From contig NC_132888.1 of NCBI RefSeq assembly GCF_030463535.1, positions 33,403,269-33,467,268 on the forward strand: 64,000 nucleotides of DNA, written 5' to 3'. Below, in pieces: positions 1 to 11,092 of this stretch. Position numbers and translations under genes: made by a program. How positions within the stretch are numbered: position 1 is the stretch's first letter; the number at the start of each line of letters is the position of its first letter. The notes under the pieces were generated by a model that was not told the DNA's origin, ran no database searches, and saw only the letters and a list, made by a program, of their open reading frames with translations. This DNA comes from Salminus brasiliensis. Taxonomy: Eukaryota; Chordata; Actinopteri; Characiformes; Bryconidae.

Positions 1-1334
1 GAGACGTAAACAATGCTCGTTTTGATAACCTTTGACCCCTGAGTATATGAGTCCAATAGAAGGGACACACCCCCTCCGCAGCTGCTCCATGGAGAACAGA
101 GGAGTGAGAGAATGGGGAAAGGAGAAGAGGGAAGGAGGGAATAAAAGGGAGAAAAGCACTAATTAAAGTGGTAATTAAATGAAGCTCAGCCCCGAGGCTC
201 TCCTGCCTCCACAGACTAGGCCACATTACAGCACACCCGGAGACAACCATACAGGACCACAACATCAGGATCTATTGTTAACATCAGTATGTGTGAATGT
301 ATTGGCTGATATTCTTTTAGGAACAGTTCTGAGAGGAAGCAGTCCAAAAACAATTGGTAATAAATCTACAATTAATTGATGCATGATGCTATAGAAGAAT
401 TTGGTACCCCAGAGAAGGTTCTAGTGAATTATTCTTAAAATAAAAAAATATGATAATATAATAACGGTTGATAAAGAAGCTTTTTAAGGTTTAAAGAACG
501 TCACACAATATAACAATAATAGTAAGAACCCTTCTATGGGTATGCACCATTTTTTTTACATTATGTAAATGACCTGTGAACCTTTAGAACATTAATCTTG
601 TATGCAAAGAAGCTTTTGCAGAACTATAGAAGTGGAGAAAGGAAACTCATTAGTGGAAAAATTATAAGCCACAAAGTCTCTTTAAAAAATAGTTTGTACA
701 GTTATTAAGTTCATATGTTTTTTTTATAAGCTGTGCACACAAAATAAAATCATTTAAAATGTAACATTGCACTCAGTGTCGGTATGTTTGTGTTGTACAA
801 GGCTATTATTAGATTAGATTAGGTTGAATGTGAAATCAGTAGGGTATTGTGCACTCATAGCTGACTTTCCAGTGGCTCTTATTTAGAAATATTCTGAACT
901 ATTTGGTTGCAGGAGCACTTATTTTTAAACCTAAGTAGAACACTACAAAGAGTTAGTAGGAAAGCCATTTGAGATTCCTCCCCATTGTGGAGGTTGGCAC
1001 TCTGCCTCACACCCTTACCCATAATGAAATTACAGTAGCACACAGTCTCTTGTGACATTACGTGAAGTTATAGAGTTCAGCGAATAATAGTCAGAGAATT
1101 CTAGAACTCTAGATTATATTTGTGGTTCACTCAATAAAATACATCATGCCACATATTTCCATTCAGTAAAAATAAGTCAGCACACATAAACTCATATTTC
1201 AGTAAAATCAACACATAGACATTTCAGTGCAATCGATTTGATTGGCTATGATTTGATCAAAATAAACTAAAAACTATAAAAAGGGCCTTTTTATTATAAA
1301 ATTCAACTTTGAACAGTTCATGTAATTAAAAAAG
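1..1334. other. Intronic noncoding, AT-rich; possible regulatory block in the first 200 bases
   Basis: No coding signal. The first 200 bases are less repetitive than the rest and hold a forkhead-like GTAAACAA (6-13) and paired TAATTAAA words (161-180). From about 400 the sequence is ordinary AT-rich intron. The short ORF at 179-379 has no recognisable domain. Confidence 0.4.
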
Positions 1335-2170
1335 CAGTTGAAGGAAGTTTACATATACTCATCACTGGCGTAAATGCCATGGCAATACTGGGCATTCAGT
1401 ATTTTCAGATCTCAAAGAAATCATAGTCTGATTCTTCTATTACTTTGTCCATGTAGCCAGCTGCAAAATTTAGTCATGCTTAATAGTATTTTGGAGCAGG
1501 GGCTTCTGTCTTGGACAGCAACCTCACACTCATAACAATGTAAAACCTGCTTGGCTGTCAACAGTGAAACTTCAGGTTACTGACAGGCCTAAGCTTTGGT
1601 GGTTCTTGGGATTTTCTTGACGATCCGAAAGTTCCTTTTGGCTGAGGGTGACTGTTTGGGTTTTCCTACTGACCTTGGCAAAGTGGCCACACCTCCCAGT
1701 GATCTTGGAATTTGCAGTTGTTCAGAAATAGCTCATGCCATTGTCATTATCACACTGAGCTCCTTGGACTTTCCAATTATACTGTGTGTTGGTCAATCCA
1801 ATGAGTGCTGTCAAACATATACGTTTTGTGTGTTCACAAAGAAGCTATCAGCTGTAGTTAATCACAGTCATTAACAGGACGTTAGGAGGCCTGGGCTGGG
1901 TAGAGGTAAAAGACTTTCAGCACCAGTGAATAAATTCTTAATGGGTTTACGTATGTATGCATGTGTGTATTTCTAGTGCTATGTTGATTTCAGAAATAGA
2001 AAATGCAAACTTTATTTTCTTAATACTTTTTATACTTTATTAACAGTATATTAATAGTCTCTTGTAAGTCTTTCTGATTCAGAAAAAAAAGTTCAAAGAA
2101 ATTATTGAACGCCCGATATTGCCCTGATCTTCACATGCACAATGAGTGTTTGTAAACTTCTGACCCACTG
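1335..2170. mobile_element. Tc1/mariner-type DNA transposon remnant with Sleeping Beauty-like terminal repeats
   Basis: The left end (1335-1363) begins CAGTTGAAGGAAGTTTACAT and the right end (2142-2170) reads GTGTTTGTAAACTTCTGACC followed by CACTG. The reverse complement of the right end shares the AAGTTTACA-x-A-x-ACTCAT core with the left. Both resemble the direct-repeat cores of Sleeping Beauty/Tc1-like elements in fish. The interior (836 bp in all) has no intact transposase; the ORF at 1596-1874 shows no DDE motif. It looks like a deleted or nonautonomous copy. Confidence 0.6.
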
Positions 2171-4047
2171 AGACGGAGAAAGAGATCCAGGCTGCTACCT
2201 TCCAGCAAGCCATTTGAACATAAATGTCATTAAACCTGCATTTAGATGTGTGGGACAAAATACCTGCTTCAAAAACACCCCTGGGAAATGTAGTCCCTAT
2301 CCCAAAGTCCTATGGGACAAAACCTCTTCTTTGATTGTGGTGTTTGAGTGGGAGTTTGTGCATATGTATGTGTGTGTGTGTGTACCTTTCCTGGGAGAGA
2401 TGGATAAAAGACTGGATTAAAGATGAAGTGTCTACACCATGTTGGTTTAGATAGCATTGTGTGTTTGTGTGTGTGTGTGTGTAGGGGGGTGGTGTTTCTC
2501 TTTCCTGTCTTCTGGACAGTGACAGAGGGCAGAGGCGAATGAGCAATGAAATGCGTACCTGCACACGCTGCGTGTTGTGTATGTGTGTATGTGTGTGTGT
2601 CAGATGCCACAGCTGCAGCTGTAGGGCCATTTGTCAGGCTGAGGGGGGTTCGATTATGTGAGCGTCCCCCACTCTGGCTGTGCTATGTGTGATCATGGCT
2701 GACCCTTCATTATGTCTGCCAGACTCAGGTGTCACCACAGCCAGCCCCTAACTGTCTGCATGACAGCAAGACACACTTGTCCCATCGCTCTTCTGCTGAC
2801 TCCTGGAGCATGTGTGTGTGTGTGTGTATGGTTGAATAGAATATCACCATCTATGAGAAAACCTTGCGTTCTTGGAACGCTAAATTCACAGAAAAGACAT
2901 GCCTTATATATAATAAAAGGTGTATGTTTTTGGAACATTACTTTTAGTGGATTGTTCTTTAAATAACAATGTAATTTTGCATCATTTCTTTAGCTTCGTT
3001 TGCCGTAAAAATTTCACACAATGTGAAGGAATGGTGAAGTAGAGTTTTCAAATCAAAGTTTGAGGACAACTCACTTTGTTTTAAAACTGGAATTTTGCCA
3101 GTGGTACGTTTCAAGCTATGTGCAAAAATAACTGCATGTATCATATCATAAACACTGGGTGTCCCAAGTATATGCATAACTCAAATTAGCTTCTTAATGT
3201 AAAATGTAAGTGTTTGTGTCTTCATGTGATTGTTGATGGTTCCTTTTTGTCCATGCTGCCATTCAAAAGTTCAAAATCATTTTTGTATTTTAAATTGTAA
3301 CAATAACAATTGTAAACTAAACAAGATGTATTATCAGTATTATAAGTATTTTGTGAATGAGAAATGATTAACAGTATAATGTAATTATCTATTTAGAATC
3401 ATTTAGCTAAGGCATATGATATTAATGTATGTTAATGTATATGATTTATACTTATACTTTATACTAATGTTATACAGCTTAATTTTCTTAAATATTTATC
3501 TTTTCCATTTTCCATGATCTGAATCCTGTAAAGGTGCACAAAGGCTAGCGCATTAGAATCAATTAGAAACTGAACTGCAATGAAATGTAGTGTTGGTTAT
3601 GTTTAAGCGTATTTTAGGAGTCTAAGCATACATTTGTCACAGTCCATTGAGCAGTTTTTTTTTTCCTTTCTACTCACGTGTCTATCAATTTTCATGTCTT
3701 TAAATTGGCAGGCATATTATGCGGTCACAGCATATGGTTCAACCTCATTGTCTGTCAATAGCCAGTCATTTTTCAATTAGTTCTTATTAGTAGGCAAGAC
3801 TCTGGAAACACCTCCCCTTATATTTAGCCTCTGTGCCCTGCCAGGCAAGGGGAGGGTTGTGTGTTTCTATGTGTGTATGATTAGTGAGTGGAGTGCACGG
3901 AGGTGACAGAATCCCTCTTCAAATATTTTGTCTTCATTTTACAGCCCAGGACGTAATTATAGAGCAGCTCTTCATTATTGTCCCACTCATGTTTAATGCA
4001 TTGTGTTCATTTAGGGCTTTATTAACCACACTCTGTCTGTGCGTGCA
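2171..4047. other. Intronic noncoding with short TG tracts
   Basis: Short TG runs lie near 2366-2384, 2458-2482, 2586-2600 and 2811-2828; the open frames on the opposite strand here are translations of ACAC (Thr-His). From 2960 to 3840 the sequence is AT-rich with nothing recognisable. Confidence 0.5.
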
Positions 4048-4059
4048 CATGTGTGTGTA

Positions 4060-4132
<73 letters not shown>
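4048..4132. repeat. Compound (TG)n(AG)n microsatellite
   Basis: About 35 bp of TG repeats run straight into about 50 bp of nearly pure AG repeats. It accounts for the apparent ORFs on both strands around 3934-4212. Confidence 0.95.
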
Positions 4133-4137
<5 letters not shown>

Positions 4138-4969
4138 GTATAGCGAATCACATGAAAATATAAAAATAAAATGTTTTACTGATTCAAAATAGGAAAGATG
4201 TAGATTTAGCATTCTTTTTATTTTACTTTACAGGTAAAAATTTTTTTAGAATTGCCACATCATAAATTATATGCATATTGTATATTAATGCTTTTTTATA
4301 TACTTTAATCTAACATTGCTCAGCAGGATGATGTGAAGTGGTTCTGGTGGCTCAGAATTAAGTGAAGGAACATTTTTCCCACATAGGGTATTATACAGTT
4401 TATGATAAAGGTTTAAAAAAGCAACTTGGGTGAATGTTTTCAGCACAAAGCTTGAATTGGTGTAGAACTTTTGCATGATACACAGATCCTATAAACTCAA
4501 AGTTCATCAGATTTACATTTATCAGATCTCATTTATGAAAATAGTTCTTAAAAAGATTTTGGGTTTAAGGGAATTGCAAAAATGAAGTGGCAGTAGAAGG
4601 AGGTGTAAATCCAGGATAAAGAGTTGAAAAGGTATACACTTTCCCCTTTAGTTGCATCCATGTGCATCCAATATTGAGACTGATGAGATCAATCAGGAGG
4701 TGCATATTTCTGCATGGAGATGGATGGGACAGGAGAACGGTAGAGAGAGAGAGAGAAGCCCGAGCGAGACCTGAGGGAAAAATGGCAGACACAGAGAAAA
4801 GTGTGGACGAGAAAGCTAATTTAGACCAAGGCGCTAGAAGAAAACAAGGACAAAAGGACAAGCCAGAGAGGGGGAAGTGGAAGGAATAAAAGGAGAGATA
4901 GTGAAAAATAAGAAAAAGAGAGGGATGCCAGAGAGCGAGAGAAAGGCAGAATGTTAGCACCCCCTCTTA
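4133..4969. other. Intronic noncoding; purine-rich from 4740
   Basis: No domain or repeat family recognised. Positions 4740-4955 are imperfect GA-rich sequence, which keeps frames open on both strands without coding evidence. Confidence 0.4.
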
Positions 4970-5455
4970 CTATAGCATATGTCACAGGCCATTCCTCTGG
5001 GGTGAATAAAAGCTAATAGGCTAACGCTAGTGGTGCTGAGTGATGATGCTGATGGATGGTGCGTGTCAGCAGCTCGCGAGCGACGGCTCTTTGATAAGAC
5101 TTATCATCTGCTGCCCCGCCTCCATAAATATTTTATCAAGTGTAATGGAAATTGTCAAATCAATCTAATTGTATAATACATTACTGGGACATCAAAATTA
5201 AACAAAGCACATATGCTATCATTTGGCTTTATGGTTGGGCAGCCGACGGACGCCAGGTCTGGGGGTCTCTCTTGGGGGCCCCGGGGGCTGGCAGCGCTAG
5301 CGCTGGAATATACGTCTCCCTGGTGATGCCCGTCGCCGTGACAACGCGCACTCCATCACCCGATCAATTTCTCAAATGTGGACAACTGTGCACTGTAATC
5401 ACGATATGGCAAGATGGCCACCAGCAACTTCTCTATTCTGAGAAGATGTGAGAGC
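4970..5455. promoter_or_regulatory. Candidate conserved noncoding element (GATA/homeodomain-type words)
   Basis: A repeat-free block with more balanced base composition than its flanks. It contains a GATA palindrome (5092-5106), an AT-rich core (5122-5215) with homeodomain-like TAAT/ATTA words, and a GC-rich segment (5236-5350). Such texture is common in developmental enhancers inside introns. Conservation cannot be tested here. Confidence 0.35.
5092..5106. promoter_or_regulatory. Palindromic double GATA site
   Basis: TGATAAG, one central A, then CTTATCA: two WGATAR-type sites in opposite orientation. An E-box (CATCTG, 5105-5110) overlaps the right half. Function is inferred from motif only. 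Confidence 0.4.
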
Positions 5456-6119
5456 AAAACGACCTCTTAAACGAAGTAAAAGGTGGGAGAAAACGTTCTT
5501 TTTGTTGGTCTTCATTTTAGGCATGTATTGAAATGCATTTAAAGTTTTTGGTATTTGCGATTACTCCAGTGCATTGTATTCAATGAAGCAGATTTCCATA
5601 GTACATAAAAAAAATCTGCAGTCACATTTACAGTTGGAACTGGTCAGTAAGCAGTCTGTAAGTTAAAACACAGACGGGTTATAATGTAAATTGAGGTTAT
5701 CACATTACCTAAATAAATGCACCACGTTATTTATACGTTGAGTTTAGTAGTACTAGATATTTACACCTACACTAGAGAAGGTGTAAATTATGGCAAATTG
5801 AGCAGCAGTCACGTAAACAAAACAAAAAGAATAGCTGCTACAGTTTACATTTTCTGCCTCTTATGCGAACATCTAGAATGCCAGTTCAGAAGTCTCAAAA
5901 CCTCTAGATTAATGCCACTCTTGATATGTCAGAAATTGCTTTTCTGTACTGAATGGTTGTATGGTTGTAGTTGTAGGCTATAATATTCAGTTTTATTAGC
6001 CATGTTTAAGCCAGGTAAAGTGAAGCTGTTTTATTATTCATAAGCTAAGTCTTAGTATAGCTTGTGTGCAACACCACAGCAGCTACATAAACAGGACTAA
6101 ATAGAGTGCAAATACACAA
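5456..6119. other. Intronic noncoding, nothing recognised
   Basis: AT-rich sequence without microsatellites, domain-bearing ORFs or known repeat words. Confidence 0.4.
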
Positions 6120-7330
6120 CGATGTATTAGACAGGACAATAAAAAACACAACACAGTAAATCACCAGGACAATAAATACACATAACTAAGCAGGACAAAC
6201 AGACAAACGGGTGCATCAGGTATGTGATTAGTGCAGCTGGGTGCTGGGATGCAGTAGTGTGTTCGGTAATCTGACTGCCTCAGGAAAGAAACTGTTGGGG
6301 GGTCTGGTGGTGGTGGAACGTATTCTCCAGGTGCTTTTGCCAGATGACAGGAAAGTAAAGTCTGTGCAAGGGTTGTGAAGAGTGGTCCAAAATGCTTGTT
6401 GCCTTGAGGATGCAGCATTTTTTTGTAAGGTGATGTTGATGGTCCACTGTAGGTACCTATGTTCTGACAGTGAGACAGCTGGCCAAGACATTCTCTATTG
6501 TCCTCCTGTGCAAAGTTCCTCCCTAGGAAATTAAGTTGCTGCTTTGCTTTTTTTGGCTAGGCAGGTGTTGTTGAGGGTCCAGGTGAGGTCCTTGGCTATG
6601 TGTACACCATAAAGCTTTCTCCGCAGCTAAGCCACTGATGTAATCTGATCGCTGCATGCCCTCCGAAAGACAACAATCATCTCTTTCGTTTGATCAGCAT
6701 TAAAAGACAGATTGTTGTCACTGCACCAGCTGTTCCACCCTCTTCCCTATATGCTGCCTCGTCATTGTTGCTGGTGAGTTCCACCAGTATAATTAGCAAA
6801 CTGGGTAATGTGATTTGAACTGTGCTTTTCAACGCACTCATGAGTTGGCAGTGAGAACAGGTAAGCTCCGGTGTTAGTATGGTGGTGCCGGAGGTAGATT
6901 TGCAGATCCTGACACTCTGTGATCTCTCAGTTACGAAGTCCAGGATCTAGTTGCAAAAGGTGTTTAGGCTCAGCAGCCTTAGTTTGCCCACAAGTTGTTG
7001 TGTTGAATGCTGAACTGACGTCTATAAACATCATTCTCACATAACTGTTCTGTCTTGGTGGGTCAGTGAAAGGTGAATAGTAGAGGATATGGCATCCTGT
7101 ATGACCGGTTCCACACTGGAAATGGATCAAGTGTGGAATACAGGCTGCTGTTTATGTGGTTCATGATGATTAGAGTGCTGAGTGGGCAGTCATTGAAGCA
7201 AGACACAGATGATTTATTCGGCACAGGAAGGATGGTGGTTGTCTTGGAGCACTCTGGGACAATCATCTGATTTAAGGAAAACCTATTCAACAAACACATT
7301 GTTCAGTGTTGTTTTATTTTATGAAATGCA
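6120..7330 (-). pseudogene. Degenerate L2/CR1-type LINE reverse transcriptase, antisense to the host gene
   Basis: Read on the minus strand, broken frames follow the order of a fish L2/CR1-clade reverse transcriptase. The first piece (near 7299-7073) has ECSKTTTILPVPNKSSVSC and STLDPFPVWNRS. Next comes the catalytic-palm neighbourhood YVRMMFIDVSSAFNT (about 7043-6999), then SFNADQTKEMIV-like text near 6700. A C-terminal tail with FFPEAVR lies near 6280. Stops and frameshifts separate the pieces and the 5' half is missing, so the copy is dead and apparently 5'-truncated, as usual for LINEs. The exact clade is uncertain. Confidence 0.75.
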
Positions 7331-7479
7331 AGAGGTCAAGGTTTTCCACCGTAGGATGCTAATTGACTGGTAACCTATTTGTCGTAGTTAGGTTAAAGTG
7401 ACTTTTGTTGTTCTGTACACATTTTTAGGGTGGATGATTTTTGTCTTGTTACTGGATTTCTTGCTTTAGAGAAATAAGA
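7331..7479. other. Intronic noncoding between repeats
   Basis: Short unclassified gap after the LINE relic; no feature seen. Confidence 0.4.
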
Positions 7480-7640
7480 CGTAGTACAGTGGTACAAAAA
7501 CAGTACAGTAGTAAGACAAAAGATCAACAACACATAGAGCCCGCAGTGAGCAAGACAAAGGTGACAGTGGCAAGGTAAAACTAATCCTCCTCTGGTCAAA
7601 ACTACTTACAAATTATTTCTAAAAAAGTCACTATACCACC
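7480..7640. repeat. Interspersed fish repeat, fragment (GACAGTGGCAAGG family)
   Basis: Contains GACAGTGGCAAGG then TCCTCCTCTGGTCAAAAC, words shared with the copies at 31852-32035 and 38785-38960. This copy has lost the middle of the unit. The family is widespread in teleost introns; I do not assign a class. Confidence 0.6.
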
Positions 7641-8304
7641 AAATAGTGACTAATAATGTTTTTGATAATATTAATATGAATAATAATAATAATAACAGCA
7701 GAAATTAGATGAAAAATAGCAAGAGTCCATGTAAACTTCAGTGTAGGCGGTAAGGGTGGGGAACTGGTCTGAAGTGGGTAGCAGTAGCTGGAGGGTGAGC
7801 AGCTGGTCTGAGGCATGTAAAACTAAGACTAAAAAAACAATATAATGCTTACGGCTGTAGGCCTAGTGGCTAAGGATGGTAGCTATGGTTAAAATCAAAC
7901 AATGGACTAGACTAAGAATAAGCTAAGCCATAACTGAAAAAGAGGAGCGTATTATAATCTTTAATGAGGAGAAAACGAGCCACAGGTGTCACTACTCAGG
8001 GGATCCAGAACACTGTGAGCACGCTTGCCAAGGCTAAGATGCTGAATGTGCTAAGTCAGTATATTTTGAATAGCTTTTTGAAGTGTTTTTACAACTAATT
8101 GTTAAGAATGGAGACACAGATTTTGAGCAGTGTATGTATGTGTTTTGTAATGGCCACACTGGAGAGCAGGTTCAAGTCTAACCACACCCTGTTTGGGTTT
8201 CAAAGTCTTTGCAACCCTTAAAGATATGTCTATCTCAAAACACCTATATCATGGTAATAATACAAATACTATTCATCCTGCAGCCTAAGTGTGCAGGTGA
8301 TTCT
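7641..8304. other. Intronic noncoding, nothing recognised
   Basis: A short AAT-rich run at 7676-7695; otherwise featureless. Confidence 0.4.
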
Positions 8305-8332
8305 GTATGTGTGTGTGTGTATGTGTGTGTGC

Positions 8333-8372
<40 letters not shown>

Positions 8373-8395
8373 AAGAGAGAAAAAGAGAAAGACAC
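8305..8395. repeat. Compound (TG)n(AG)n microsatellite
   Basis: Interrupted TG repeats to about 8333, then GA repeats with interruptions. It explains overlapping ORFs on both strands. Confidence 0.9.
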
Positions 8396-9734
8396 AGTCG
8401 ACTGACACTAAACAAAGTGGAGGAGACATGGCAGCAGGACAACAAGAAAAGAACTACAGACAGACAAACAAATCAAATGTTTAGAGTGTTTGACAGGCAC
8501 ACGCACACACGCGGCCACAGATAATCAAAGATACAAACAGATCACATGCTCAGGGTGTGCAAAAACTCTGATTGCTATCTGATTCCATTAATCCCAGACC
8601 TCCTCCACACACACACCCTTGTGCTCGGTAATGCATTTGGTTCCTGATGTATTTGTCTTGTATTCTGATTGTTTTGTTGCTAAATTCACAACAAGGTGAG
8701 CCAGTTCTGAACAGAATACGTTTAAATATTATTCATTAACAGTGTGTTTCTGCAGCATTAATATGGAAATGCCTGGTATAAAAACGACTGACAGATATGC
8801 ATATTTTTGTGTAAGAGAGCATGTTACACTTCCTGTAAGCTGTTAGATTGATACGACTTCTTGTAGATAATCTGAGCCTGCCTCATCCTCAGTGATATTG
8901 ATTGTGGTTTAAGATTGCGCCACAGTAACCATGCAGGCTAGTGCATGAACACTGTGACTTGACTGTGACAGCAATGAATATTCAATACAGGTTGATTCAG
9001 TTCATAAAAATAGACAAAAATCATTAAAGTAAATGTTATTTTTGCAGCATTTATGAAACGAGCAAAGCAGTATACATGTCTAACTGTTTTAGAGCTGTGT
9101 GCTGAGGTAACTAACATTTTTGGTTCCATTTAGGTACTAAAGTACATAATATACTTTTAGCAGTTCTTATCCATATCGACTATTTGAATATTAGAAATTA
9201 CAAACATATTAGGGCACAACCAATATATAATTTGTTCAACAATTAATGATATTAGGAATATATTTATGTTGTATATCAAGATTTGAATATTAAAAAATGT
9301 ATCCAAACCAACCTTAGCATAAAAATACAGCCACAGCATAAAAATATTTTAAACTAATGAATAAATGAAAACTAACTACTGAAAAACAAGAGCTAAAAAA
9401 CTCAAACCAAAACTATGAAGATTGAGTCATATTTCAAATGCTTCACTGTAAAACATCTATAATAATAAAGGAATATAAATATAAAATGTTATTGGCTGAT
9501 ATTATGGGTTATCTAAATAGTTAGTCATCTATATCAGTATCAGTAATGACAGCAAAATCTTTATTCCTGTTGGGCCCCAATGCATATTACATACACTTTG
9601 TGTTTGTGTGCGTGTGTGCACTGATTTAGTTGTGGCTGGCAGGCTGCAGAAGTAGCATAGCTGTTCTATACCCCCCCCTCCCTCCACCTCCTGCTCTATC
9701 TTTCTACCTCATGCACAAACATACATCTTTATCA
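8396..9734. other. Intronic noncoding, AT-rich
   Basis: No coding or repeat signal recognised apart from a C-rich patch at 9669-9690. The two minus-strand ORFs (9129-8938 and 9339-9157) have low-complexity composition and no domain. Confidence 0.4.
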
Positions 9735-10140
9735 AGCGCCTGTTGTCAGACAACATTAGATAATTAATAGGTCATTTGTCAGCCTTGTGAGAAACATGTT
9801 AAAATCCCTCTGCGCAGCTAGGGAGAAAAAAAACCCACAGCTGTCTACTCCAGCGGCTCACACACACCCGCGCTCACACATACACACAAACACGAGAAGT
9901 GAGCAAACATGCTTGCCTGGAGAGGCTCATTGTTAATCACTACTAATGCTAATTAATTAAGAGAGAGAGCCTGTGTGTGTATGCGTGTGTTTGACTTTGG
10001 CTTGTTGCTCAGTGTTAATTGAGCAGCATTGCATTGTTCTCTAATTAAGTGTTGGTCCATCTGCAGTGAGTAGGGGAATAGTTGACTAAAAGAATGAGAG
10101 AAAAAAAAACTCAGACAATGCGCACATTAATTAACACATG
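9735..10140. promoter_or_regulatory. Candidate conserved noncoding element rich in TAAT/ATTA words
   Basis: Contains several homeodomain-type words, such as AGATAATTAATAGG (9759-9772), GCTAATTAATTAAGAG (9949-9964), CTCTAATTAAGTG and ACATTAATTAACAC. They sit in unique-looking sequence interrupted by short CA runs. Regulatory role is inferred only. Confidence 0.3.
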
Positions 10141-10172
10141 CTTAATGGGTCACAAAGGCCTGCTGGCATATG

Positions 10173-10174
<2 letters not shown>

Positions 10175-10216
<42 letters not shown>
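10175..10216. repeat. (TG)n microsatellite
   Basis: About 21 uninterrupted TG units. Confidence 0.97.
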
Positions 10217-10217
<1 letters not shown>

Positions 10218-10589
10218 CTTGTTTATGTGGCTGAATACTAGAGGTAGACTGAAAGCACACACTAAGTGAGACAGATTTCTTCAGTTTCACTTTTTTCAGC
10301 TTTCAATTACCTGCCAGCAAATGTGCTCAGCTTCAGCCAGTGCTTCTTGTGGAGTTCTTTTCAGTGGGTGTTGGGGTAGGCACCGCTAGTCCTCAGCTAG
10401 GGTATGTTGAAGTGTTATTTAAAGTGACAGTTTAAACAAATATTTACTTTCATTTAAATGAATTTACAGTTTTTCATTTACTCAGAGGCAGTGCATGTTT
10501 GGTGTACAGATGTTGCTTCTTTAGTTTTGCACTGGGGCCACACAATAATGCCAGCTAGTACGTTTTTGAGAAGAGGTTAAAAACATACA
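10217..10589. other. Intronic noncoding, nothing recognised
   Basis: Unique-looking AT-rich sequence without motifs worth naming. Confidence 0.4.
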
Positions 10590-11092
10590 CTATATGTGCA
10601 GATGTGGACACCCCTTTTAATGAATGTATTCAGCTACTTTAAGCTGCACCTATTGTAGAGATGCATTGCCAATAGAATAGAACACTCTGGAGCAAATAAA
10701 CATGAACCTTTTGGCACCATGCCTAAGGCTAGGCATGGGCTAGAGGGGTATAAGACCCCATCATTGAGCTGTGGAGCAGTGGAACTGTATTCTCTGGAAT
10801 GATTGATGGTGCTCAAGACAGTACTTTTGGGATCAGCTTGGGAGTTGGGGATTAGGTGGGGTGGTGAGCATCCAACATTTTGACCTCACTAACAATCTTG
10901 TCACTGAATGCAATCAAATCCTCACAGAAATACTCCAAAATCTAGTTGAAAGCCTTCCCTGGATGGTAGAGGCAGTTACTCCAACAAAAGCAGGATAAGC
11001 TCTTTTTTAATACCCTTGATTTCAGAAGAAACAATGAATGAGCAGGTGTCCCAGTACTTTTGTCCTTTAAGTATAGGTGTAGATTTGGGGGT
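10590..11092. mobile_element. MITE-like DNA repeat, copy A (nearest to full length)
   Basis: Left end ACACTATATGTGCAGATGTG then GACACCCCTTTTAATGAATG. The right end (about 11020-11085), read in reverse, gives GGACAAAAGTACTGGGACAC and CTGCTCATTCATTGTTTC. The middle carries AGGCATGGGCTAGAGGGGTA and GAGCTGTGGAGCAGTGGAAC. Copies B, C and D share parts of this order. No transposase is encoded, so it is nonautonomous. The family is common in teleosts; superfamily not assigned. Confidence 0.7.

Noticed and set aside
1596..1874. Coding remnant of a Tc1 transposase inside the 1335-2170 element
   Set aside because: The 92-residue frame shows no DDE or helix-turn-helix motif, so it cannot be called transposase.
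4565..4960. 131-residue minus-strand frame
   Set aside because: Driven by the purine-rich tract on the plus strand (Ser/Leu-rich translation); no domain.
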